Source of the DNA: Mercurialis annua
Taxonomy: Eukaryota > Streptophyta > Magnoliopsida > Malpighiales > Euphorbiaceae
Assembly (NCBI RefSeq): GCF_937616625.2
Contig: NC_065574.1
Span: 5,146,001-5,210,000 of the forward strand
Direction of reading: 5' to 3'
DNA length: 64,000 nucleotides
The notes under the pieces were generated by a model. It was not told where the DNA came from. It did not search any database and worked only from the letters and a program-made list of their open reading frames with translations. The stretch's first letter is position 1. The number at the start of each line of letters is the position of its first letter. Of this stretch, positions 23,240 to 33,393 are shown piece by piece. A program made the position numbers and the translations under genes.

Positions 23240-24694
23240 CTTCAGGTTCTTACTTAATTCAATATTTCTTTAATTAATTATCCTTCCCTTCATCAAACCT
23301 AATTTTTAAATAATCTTGTTTTGTTTTTTCAATTTTTACTTACTTTTCATCATTTCTACTATATTTTTTCTTCCTTTTTGCAATTACAGTATGATTTTCT
23401 GCAGTTTTCCTTGCTTCCTTAAAACTCTACATGATTCGCTCAATTTCCGATTACCTAATACATACCACTTCCTATAGAAAATTATATTATCTGAGGCCAT
23501 CTCCAACCCACTCTATAATTATTGGAACTCTATTTTATAGAGATAGAATAAATTTTTCTCCAACTACAAATTCTATCTCTATTTCTAAATAAGTTCTCCT
23601 CCAACCATATACTCTATCTCTAACTCTAAAATAAAATAAAATATTAATATTTTTAATATGTAAATTAAAAATTATATTTAAATAAAAGACACATATTAAA
23701 CATTACATAAAAATAAAAATAAATATAAAAATTAATATAAGAAAATACAATATTATTATTATTATTATATTGTTGTTATTTTTATAATTGTTTATATTAT
23801 CAATTAAAATATATTTTTTGTTAATCTTATATATTATTAGTTTATAATATATACGGTTTTTAAATATTTATAATTTTATTAGAAGTCATATAAAAAATAA
23901 TAATAAAGATATATATTTTTAATATTTGAATATATTAGAACATAATTATATAAATTAAAATTATTGGTGACTGCTTTGTAGTTCTCATCATTTACTTTTG
24001 AAATGATTTATTCATTGGTGATGAGCAGTCATTTTTTATTTGTATATATTATTTTTTCAATTAATAAAGTTTAGCCATTGACAAAAAATAAAATAAGATT
24101 AATGTACCAATCCTAGTACGGAACTCATCCTTTTCAAAAACGCTGACAACTTCAGTTTCACTCAAATTGAAATGGAAATATACATTGGACATGGCTGATT
24201 TTCCTTTTTCTTTTATTTCAAGAACTTGAAAATTGAGCAAAACTCCAATCGATGGAGATCGAATGGAATGCATGTTCGTGGAAGGCACCGAATATGCAAG
24301 TTAAATAGCCTTTTCACTTTTCATTCTATATTTTACGGTAGAGTTAATTAAACAATCAGCAATTTTTAAGAATTTATCCAAATTTTTTAAAAATTATAAA
24401 TTTATTTTTGTTTGACAAAATTGATTTAATTTCACCTACGTAACAATTGAATATGTAATTTTTTAAAAAAAAATGAAAAATGGAATAGTAGCCAAATAAG
24501 ATGCACATGGTTCCGATAAATTAATTTTAAAAAATATTAAATTGATTTCGAAAAATTAAATATATTTTTACTGTATTGATTAGATTGGAATAGATTTATA
24601 ATTTTTAAGAACTTTAGATAAATTTTTAAAAAATCAAAAAAAATTGAGTTTTTAACATCACTAGATCATTAAACAATTGATATAGTTTGAGGCT
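23240..24694. other. AT-rich intergenic with a one-ended MITE-like segment
   Basis: ggccatctccaacccactc at about 23500 looks like the left end of a Harbinger-type 'gcatctccaa' element, but no matching right end was found. The sequence to 24060 is very AT-rich. The unidentified frame at 24061-24288 is described with the one at 22979-23239. Confidence 0.35.
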
Positions 24695-24866
24695 AGGTAG
24701 CACGGACACGGACACGGATACGGAGAAAGGGGACACTTGAAAACGGCGAAATGGTATAATTTTAAAATTTTCTATGTACAAAATGAAGTTTTGTATCCGA
24801 AACGTCAAGTGTCCGAAACATTTCCGAAACAGGAAACGTCGATTGAATGAAGTGTCCGTGCTACCT
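24695..24866. mobile_element. small inverted-end element ('AGGTAGCACGGACAC')
   Basis: A 172-bp element starts AGGTAGCACGGACAC and ends GTGTCCGTGCTACCT, an exact 15-bp inverted terminal repeat. A relative lies at 40256-40421, where an empty site shows it is mobile. No coding capacity. Confidence 0.7.
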
Positions 24867-27315
24867 AATTGGGGTGAGCAAAAATTTAGTTAAACCAAAT
24901 TAACTACATTGAGCGATTTATTTTGGTTACCTCAGTTAAAGGTTTTTCGTTATTTCAATTAAAGGTTTTCAGTTGGAGTGGTCGGTTTGGGTAGGTTGAT
25001 AAAAATTGGATTAAAATTTCAAAAAATTGGTTATTCAAATTAATCAATTCTTTAATATATTTTAATCTATTTTTTAATATTCTTCTTTATACAATTTTAA
25101 TGATTTAACCAAATTAATTGACTAATTCGGTTGGTTTAAAATTGTTTTTCTAAGATTTTGGTAAATTAATTAGATTCAATTAAGTTGGTTTTAATTATAA
25201 AGTCGGTTGGTTCTAAACGTTTGCTAACCCTAGATCTAGTGATATAAAAGACAAAAAAAATATGGATATCAATATAATCTAATTTACTTAGGTGTTGAAC
25301 CACCATATCAATCAAGATAAGAGTTGTCTGCATTGACCCCCTTATCAAATCTGATTTTAGGATAGTTAAAGAAGATTTTGGGTAGACATATCGGTAATTT
25401 TTTTGACGGACAATTATTCTGTGAAATATCAAAATTGAAGTTCATATTAAAATACAAAACACACTAAAGTTCATAACTTTTAAAATAATTAAATTTTTTA
25501 TTTATACAATATAAAATATAATAATGTAATGAATTATATGGACGTGACTATTCAATCCTATATTAATTTAATGACGTATACATGGTGCAATATAATAAAG
25601 TAATTATCTATGTTTCTTCAACCTTGTTTTATTTTCTTTTATTAAAAGAAGTATATGTTCAATTACTCATATTCTATGGTTTGCTTCAAAATGAAAATCA
25701 ACTGTATAATGTGTGAGTACAGCTTATAATTTGCCCCATTCTCTGTGCGTAAGACAGCAAAAATCATGTCCGCCTACTATATCTCACTTCAGCACTAATT
25801 AATATTATGAGTTAAGAAATTTTATAAAATAATATTATTCCTCATTTTTAACCATATACAATAATATCATTTTAGAGTAAGACATCTAAATTAAGAAAAT
25901 AATTAAAATACATAATACAATTTTTAGATTGTCCTTATTATTTACTGCTCATTTAATTTTAAATATTTATTTTGCATGTTTCAAAGAAAATTATTTTGCT
26001 GGTAAGAAGAGGAAAGAAAATAAAAGGCATGAGAAATATTAGTATTAAAATTCTATCATAAATGGATAGACAGATTTTAAAACATAGTATTTTATGTAAA
26101 AAAATAATCAATATTTTGAAATCACTCAAAAATCATATGAAATAAATTAGAAACTCTATAACAACATATAATTAAGAACGTAGAGAATATACAAAATGAA
26201 TTAATATATCTAATAAAATTAATATATTCTGAATAAATATATATGACAATTTGATCCATTATTTTTATATTTTGAATCAATTATATCCAAGCTATAAGTA
26301 AATAAGATAAAGAGTTTAAATGATATAAAAAAAATTATGATTCAATATCTCAAAATTATTTTATGATAAATTAGCTTATATTTAAAAAAAACAGTGCATA
26401 GATTTTATCATAATAACATAAGAATTCATAAAATAATTTATTAATAACATTAAAATTTAATAGATAATTTTGTAATTAATTTACAAATTTTTCCTCACTT
26501 ATGGACTAAATATATCATAAAAAAGTAAAAATAAAATCCAATTAATTTTTCATTTTTTTCATTTGTTATTTGGATATAATTGAAATAAATTATAAAACTA
26601 TTAGACCTTACAGCTGATAATATAAATACAGTCCCATTAAAATTTAACGTTGAAATGGGTCTCAACTTAATAGATTAGAAGGATCAAACTTTATGATGCA
26701 CGTGAGTTGCTAAAGCGCTATTATGACTTAAGTGATATTGCTGGTTTTGAACCGTATTTATGTATGTATCTGTTTAAAATTCGGGACCAGAGCTTTCCCT
26801 CCCGTTAGGGATCGACCTATCCGGTTAGAGTGGGAATTAATTTAAATGTAGAAAATTTAAAGGTGCCGTCATATAGTTGTAACTTGTAATTCATTTAGAA
26901 CACAAATTATCAATAAAAACAAAATAGAAGGATCTTACTGGTGATTGAAGATTATTCTAAAAAGATTTACATGGATTTAAATGTTATTTTTACTTAGCAG
27001 AGAGTTACATATACAATGTATAAGATCCATCTTTGATTTTTACAACTAATTTATTGACAGCTAACTTCACCTTTGAACTAAATCTTTTCCTCTTTTATTC
27101 TTCATTTTATTGATTCAGAATCATTAGATTTGCTCAACCCCATTTTGCATATTATAAAGCAAAACCATATAGTTTTCCATTAAAAACCATTTTTTATATA
27201 GAATTTAACAGTTTAGCGCATATATTGGGGCAGAATGAGTAGTCGTTCCTGACTGCCCGTCACTAATTATTTCTAATCCTAATTCTATCTCTTTTCATAT
27301 TAGTATTTCATTTTT
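24867..27315. other. AT-rich intergenic
   Basis: No gene recognised. The segment 24870-25210 is a 'ggtgagcaaaa ... ggtttaaa' type diverged repeat rich in ttggtt. Positions 26760-26880 are a GC-richer patch (ccctcccgttagggatcgac) of unknown nature. The rest is low-complexity AT. Confidence 0.4.
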
Positions 27316-27320
27316 TTAAT

Positions 27321-27648
27321 TCTTAAATTCTATTTTAAAACCAATTGGTGTTAAGTGGAGGTGCCCAAGTAATATTGAAACACATGTTCATTCATACACA
27401 TAACATAACCAATGTGGGATTCCCACTTCAATACTCCCCCTCACGCGTAGGGTCCGGACCGAGTAAACAATCCCTCCTCATGCATCTTACATGGGCCGGA
27501 CCAAATTTAAATTGTGTGATTGGACAAGCATCTGATACCATGTCAGATTCCATTTTAAAACCAATTAGTGTTAAGTGGAGGTGCCCAACTAATATTTAAA
27601 CACATGTCCATTCACACACATAACCAATGTGGGATTCCCACTTCAATA
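27321..27648 (-). mobile_element. SMART/TRIM miniature LTR retroelement
   Basis: Two direct repeats of about 108-113 bp (27321-27433 and 27541-27648) flank only about 107 bp. Read on the minus strand, the right repeat is followed by TGGTATCAGATGC, a primer-binding site for initiator tRNA-Met. The left repeat is preceded by the purine tract gtgagggggag. Perfect 5-bp target duplications ttaat lie at 27316-27320 and 27649-27653. The element is 328 bp and codes for nothing. All LTR-retrotransposon signals remain in miniature. The ORF across it is incidental. Confidence 0.88.
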
Positions 27649-27653
27649 TTAAT

Positions 27654-28579
27654 CATCACTCTTGTTCTTTTTTATTCGTTAACTAAATTTTTTTATCTCG
27701 CTTTTTTTTACTTTCTGATTTCATTATAATCTAGCGTCAATTACTATTGCTTCTGTAAGTGTACATATCGAAATAATTTTCTCCTTAAATTTTTATAAAT
27801 GCTACTTTTTAATTTTTTTGAACTAAAACTCCTTTTTATAAAGGGGTTTCAATTAAGATAAATCTAAAAGTGAAGGAGAAAATAATAAATTTTAAATTTT
27901 TTAAAAAATAAACTAATTTTGAACCTAAATTCATGAGAGTTATTATAATTATTCCCAATATATGTGTGTATGCAATTGTATGTTTGCACCTAATTAATTG
28001 TTAAAGTTGCTAGTGAATAAGAGAAAATAATATAATAGAGTAGAAGTGAGGAAACAGTCAGTTAAATCGCTTATTTCAATTAAATTTCATTAAAGATCGA
28101 GGTTAGCTCAATCAATTTAATTTAAATAACTAAAAAACGGTTTAGTTAGGGTTAAAATTATAAGATTCATTTAATCAAATGTATTATATATTAGTATTAG
28201 TTTAAGTGGTAAATTCAGTCAGTTTTAGAATTTTGATTAGATCATTTTTGAAATTAAATTTAATAATTTATAGACGTGGTGGACAGACTCTACCTGACTG
28301 GAAATTCATCTCCAACCAAACAGACTAGCTACCTCAAAAATGAGGGCAAGTTGCCGGAGCTATGTTCCATAAGCCAAATCTGATGCTTTGTCTTCATTAA
28401 ACACAATTCCACTTTTCATGCCCACTTTGCCACTTCTCCAATCAATCTATTCTATATTTTATATTCCCACTTTCCTAAATTCAATTATTTTCACACTTCT
28501 CATCTCTTCCAAAACTAATACTACTACAATATCATCCACACATCTAGGAATTCATAAACTAAAATAACTTTTACATATA
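27654..28579. other. AT-rich intergenic
   Basis: No gene or bounded element recognised. A moderately GC-richer patch at 28270-28560 (ctccaaccaaacagactagc) has no useful open frame. Confidence 0.4.
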
Positions 28580-29148
28580 CTAGTTTCGCATTACGTGCTA
28601 TGCACGTGACTCGTAATGTAACTCGTCAATGAACATATTAATAAATTTATTATAATTATATCACTTTTTTATTTATAATTAATATTAAATTAGTTAAAAA
28701 ATTTTGTAAAAGTAAATATAATATATTCGATTATTAATTTTTTTTCCATACTGAATTTATTGTTCTTTTGGTTTTATAATAACCATAATTAAATAATTAA
28801 CTTAATTTTATTAATAATATCTTTAAAAATAATAAGATAGAAATTTAAATAATAATATATTGACCAAATACAATATTTTAATTTTATAGTTCAATCAAAC
28901 TAAAAGATAGGTATTCCTACTAATTTGGAGACAATTTAGTTATTTTTTACATACTAAAAAATAAATTGGAAATAATTTAGCTACATATTCTAATTAGAAC
29001 TTTAATTACAATAGTGATTAATTAAATAATTAATTAGTTAAATAACTAATTAGTTAATGACTATAAAACCTTTATTTAGTAGTAAACTGAAAAGGATTAT
29101 TTAGTAAATTTACATGTCCCCTATCCGTGCTTTTATATATAGTATAGA
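28580..29148 (-). mobile_element. small non-autonomous Helitron
   Basis: Read on the minus strand it starts A|TCTATACTATATATAAAAGC (29148). It ends with the hairpin acgtgcatagcacgt, a short spacer and CTAG (28583-28580), followed by T. Length is 569 bp with no ORF. Its 5' end resembles that of the Helitron at 14347-16269, but its 3' hairpin differs. Confidence 0.8.
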
Positions 29149-29234
29149 TAAAGATTTCATCATTCATAAAAAGAAATTTTTATATTTCTGAAAATCAATT
29201 AGACCACCTGAAAAATTTTAGCTTGAAATTACTT

Positions 29235-29588
29235 CGAACAAAGGGTCAACGCGCCCTCTGAACTTGTGACACGAGGTCATCTAACCCAATTTATACTTTT
29301 TTGAGCAGTTAACCCCAAAACTCTCCATTTTTGGTCAAATAACCCAATAATTTGTATTTTTATTAAAAAACCTGAATTTAGAATAATTATATCACAATAA
29401 TTAAAAAAATATTTAATTACATTTTTGCATCTCTCACCTCCGATTTGTATTTTACGCATTTTAAAAATATAATTATGGGGTTATTTGACCCAAAAATAAA
29501 GAGTTTTGGAGTTATTTGCTCAAAAAAGTATAAACTGGGTTAGATGACCCCGTGTCACAAATTCAGGGGGCGCGTTGACCCTTTGTTC
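29235..29588. mobile_element. Mutator-type MITE (foldback, family 1)
   Basis: A 354-bp inverted-repeat element starts CGAACAAAGGGTCAACGCGC and ends GCGCGTTGACCCTTTGTTC. Perfect 9-bp target duplications aaattactt lie at 29226-29234 and 29589-29597. The arms extend inward (cccaatttatacttttttga and its complement). It is the same family as the element at 4453-4877. Confidence 0.88.
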
Positions 29589-29597
29589 AAATTACTT

Positions 29598-30259
29598 CTT
29601 CAAGATTCATTTATATTTTGATTACTTTTATTTTGAATTTATAAATTGCTTTCTTCGACTTTAATATTATCATTTTTTTAAATAGGCATAAATTTCCATT
29701 TTTTGTAAATACAATTAATTTTTAAAAATTTAATTCGATTAAAAAGAGTAGTAATCATTTGAATTATAATTACTCTAAATTCTTAAAGCTGAGGTATAAT
29801 TATTAAAACAGAATGTTAGTATATTTAAAAAAAAATCAAGTGAAAAAGCTGAATTCCAAAAAAAAATGTGTCTTTTGTTAAGCTTTAACCTAGGTAAACT
29901 AAAATAAACAATAAAATTGTGCACGTAGCACATAAAAAAATAAAAATAAAAATGAGGTGCTGTAAATTTCCATGCAAATCCCTCAAATATCGAAGCAGAC
30001 TATAATATAATGTCCATGTCCATGTTCACTTAATTCCTTCAAAACTCAGTAAACCCTTTCTTGACTTGCGAGCTTCAAAACATTGTATATATACTCCCAT
30101 CTCCCCTTCCACCACCTCTCAAGCTCCTCATTGAGCTTTTTTACTAGTAAACCCTAGTTTTTTTTTTCAACCTCCCCCTCTCCCCCTCATCTTTTTTCAC
30201 CATCTTCCTATTTTTTCACCATATTCTAAACATTCTACTGTAATCTTGAATCATCAACA
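29598..30259 (+). promoter_or_regulatory. promoter and 5' UTR of the RTFL peptide gene
   Basis: A TATA-like gtatatatac lies at 30085-30094, about 170 bp before the start codon. It is followed by a CT-rich leader (ctccccttccaccacctctc and further pyrimidine runs), typical of plant 5' UTRs. Upstream of about 29990 the DNA is AT-rich with nothing recognised. Confidence 0.5.
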
Positions 30260-30430
30260 ATGGCTGGTCAGTTTAAACTCCAAGAATACGAACCCAAGAT
30301 CACCTCTTCAAAGAAGAAGGGTCTCACCACTAAATGTGCTTCCTTGATTAAACAGCAACGTGCCCGTATCTATATTTTACGGCGTTGCGCCACCATGCTT
30401 CTGTGCTGGTATATTCATGGTGATGAATAG
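30260..30430 (+). CDS. RTFL: ROTUNDIFOLIA4-like / DEVIL small peptide
   Basis: A 56-residue ORF starts at ATG 30260 in acaATGGct context and stops at TAG 30428-30430. Its C-terminal half carries the DVL/RTF domain: KCASLIKQQRARIYILRRC followed by ATMLLCWYIHG. The basic, cysteine-containing core and the LLCW...HGD ending are characteristic. The N-terminus is variable and basic (SSKKKG). DVL/RTFL peptides are plant-specific, act at the plasma membrane and limit cell proliferation along organ axes when overexpressed. The gene is intronless, as usual for the family, and has its own TATA box and CT-rich leader. Poly(A)-type signals (caataaact) occur about 490 bp downstream. Confidence 0.9.
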   Translation: MAGQFKLQEYEPKITSSKKKGLTTKCASLIKQQRARIYILRRCATMLLCWYIHGDE

Positions 30431-32200
30431 TTTATTTGTCATCTACTTATTAATTATGTATACTTTATGTTACTATCAATATGTATATGTTTATATGCTG
30501 ATCGATCCGGTTTGGTTTCATGAGAGCTAAGGTGTAGCTTATGATCTGCTGAACTTGAACCCATCGTTTTATTAAATTCATCTGTGGTGCAATTATTCCA
30601 CCAGTTTTTACCCAATTTGGGTTTTTGGAGCATCTACAGAAGAATATTACTGATTATATATGGTTCGTCATCATCATATAGCTGCTTTCTTTGCTGTTTT
30701 ACCACCGTTCGCTGAATCATCGTCGTCGTCGAGAGTTGGTCGCCTTTTGACAAGCAAAGGGTTTTGATTTCCAGATTGTATTTGGGTAATTTGTAAAATT
30801 GTATCTCCTTCTTTTTTAGGGAGTGACATTGTCATTGCCTGTAAAAAGAAAAAAAAACAATGAGGAGAGAAGCTGTAATTGTGAGTTGTAAGTCCATGTA
30901 GTTGAATATTAATTGTATTTCAATAAACTTATCTTATCTTTAATTTCTTTGTGAAATTAATTATTTATCTTTTTCGTTATAAAAAAAGTTTACGGAATTA
31001 TATTCCTCTTTCAGTCAATGTAACACGGAAATTTATCAAGTTTTATATTTCGACATTTTCTTTCCGTTTTTGAAATTTCGAATTACTTTATATTATTGGT
31101 TAATTCAAGTGAAACATAGTGTTTTGCCATTTTTTGTTTCAACTTTCAAACATTTATATGTTTATGTACAGCATAGCTTTCAAGAATTTGATAAATCACT
31201 AAGGAGTAGGTGGGTGATTTAGGTCGGTTTTACCCAACAACGTGAGCTTCTTAGTGAATTGGTTATTTGACATGATATCAAATCGAAAGGTGTAGTTTGC
31301 TTATTTGTTCACATTTTGAGCCTGATGAATGTTTACGTGCAAGAGTGTGCTATAATAATATTAATATTAGAGCATCACCGAACAACTTGAATTTTTAGAT
31401 GAATTGGTTATTTAACAATGCAAATAGTAAAATAACGTCAAAAAAATACCGAAAAAAATTAATCTTAATTATAAAAAAATGGAATGATCAAAGAGAATTT
31501 TTTGAGTAAAGATTAATGGAATATTTTCACAAGTGTAAGTTGAAATGGTATGTATAGGGTAGTGACAGGCGCAAATGATGCAATATTGTCTAGTGTATAA
31601 GTAAGCAGGTTGGTCCATCCTACGACACAGATCTTGGCCCATGTTTGGCAGTTGAACACAATCTCTTCTTGTGTTGCTATATATTACAAAACCATAATGG
31701 CGACTCAGCAGCATGATTAAAGAATTTGTGTAAGCAAATGGCAAAAATATCAGTAAACATATGTAGCTTTCTGAGTTAATCCTGTAAGATTATGTTTATG
31801 TCAAGTTGGGGACAGCTATTTCTTAAATGTCTCTATAGATATGCTCAGATCTTAGACATAACTTATAATTTTGTGTGATCCAAAGTAAATGTTGTTTGAC
31901 ACGTTGTGATTCATAAGATTATAAACATTATTTAATGTGTTACAGATTTGAAAAATTACATTTATGACTGTCACTTTTCTTGCAGGTTAAGTTTCTTGAG
32001 ATTTGCATTTTGCAGTTAATTTTGAATTTAACTTGAAACAATCAACTGCTATTATGAAACATTCTGAAGTCAAGTCTGTTCTCTTAATTTCAGCATCTGC
32101 ATAGTCTTTATTCTATTTTATATTCATCGGCAATGTTGCATGAAAATAGAAATGCCTGAAACGGAAAATAGTAAAATAATGTTTGCATGATAATAAGTTA
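30431..32200. other. RTFL 3' UTR and intergenic DNA
   Basis: The 3' UTR is likely to about 30940 (aataaact near 30922). A diverged 'gcacggaaa' repeat copy lies at about 31020-31170. The left half of another copy (32125-32200) is interrupted by the Stowaway-like element that follows. No other gene recognised. Confidence 0.45.
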
Positions 32201-32957
32201 CTCCCTCCATTCCACAATACATGTCGTTTTAGAATATTTGAAAAATTCTAAAATACATGACGTTATAGATATTTACACCTCTTTCTACCTAAAATGACCT
32301 TCTCTTCTTTTGAGAAAAGGACAACTCTCTAGCTTTTTTTATTAGTGCTCGTGATATGTATAGTCTAGAATCTAGATTATTGAGTCCAAAAATTTCAAAG
32401 AGAAGGCTTTATTTCATCTACAAACACAGATTCATTCATCTGAAGAAACTCCAAAGATTATTTCGTGTAGAGTGTATCGTTCTCGCTGTTGCGGCTGAGT
32501 TAGGCCGAGATGGCCCTGCTGCTGCAACTATAGCAGCAACGATCTGACATTAAAACCGAGAGAAAACTCGCTGGAACTTATTGATAAGAAAAAGAAAAGA
32601 TTAGGATATTAAAAATTTGGAACCGATGGAGTTTTTTTTGTGTGAAATGTGAAGGATAATGATTTGTGAAGAAGCAGCAAGGCTCTGCAAAAGAAGAAGA
32701 TAGAAAGCTATAGTGATTAAGAAATTGGAAAAGAAAAGAAATTAGAAGTTGGTGTTGCTTTTGAAATGGAAGTGAAGGACACCTAATATATTGCTTTGGA
32801 ATTTGTGTTTTATTATGGGAAAGCTTTTTTCTTTCTTTTGTTTATGAAACTGACAGGCGAGTTATTAGGGGTAATTCAGGAAATAATTTCATAAATTAAT
32901 GACATCTTAATATGTGTGCTAGAACCTAAAACGACATGTATTGTGGAATGGAGGGAG
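32201..32957. mobile_element. Stowaway-like element with internal cargo
   Basis: A 757-bp element begins CTCCCTCCATTCCACAATAC and ends with the complement, with target TA at 32199-32200 and 32958-32959. The inverted ends span about 33 bp (to cgttttag). It sits inside a 'gcacggaaa' repeat copy, whose halves abut both ends. It is long for a Stowaway MITE. The middle (32340-32830) is GC-richer, contains a 63-codon open frame (32356-32547) and is not self-complementary, so it may be acquired sequence. No transposase seen. Confidence 0.75.
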
Positions 32958-32959
32958 TA

Positions 32960-33393
32960 TAAAATAAAGTTTCAGAATGGCAAAAGTGTTTGCAGAGAAA
33001 GAAATGAAACGCTGAAATATTGGGCTTTGATAAGTTTCTGTGGAAGATAGCTCATTAGTCAACAATACATGCGAAATCAGGACATGAAAATGATGAATTG
33101 AAGCTCTGCGCATATGGTTTTTGCCCTCCGAAAATTCACGTTTCAACTAATCATGGCATGAAGTTCTTCTAAGGATTCATGATCAGGACAATTTCAAGTT
33201 CCAATTATCCAAGACGAAGATAAACTTACATTTATCTCACAGGCGATCCTGCTCGTCAGTTTTAAAACTGAACTGCCGCAGATTTCTCAGAATGGTGCAG
33301 TGCACTGAGATAAAACACTTGAACTTCAAATGAGGAGCTGAAGCAATAAACCCGATGAAGTTTAATCACTTCATTGTGCGCTATTTTTAAATG
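32960..33393. other. intergenic, downstream of metallophosphoesterase gene
   Basis: The first about 70 bp is the right half of the interrupted repeat copy. The rest is probably 3' UTR of the minus-strand metallophosphoesterase gene, though no convincing poly(A) signal was fixed. Confidence 0.4.

Noticed and set aside
27345..27599. 84-codon plus-strand ORF
   Set aside because: It lies wholly inside the SMART retroelement, reads across LTR, purine tract and primer site, and has no protein similarity I recognise.
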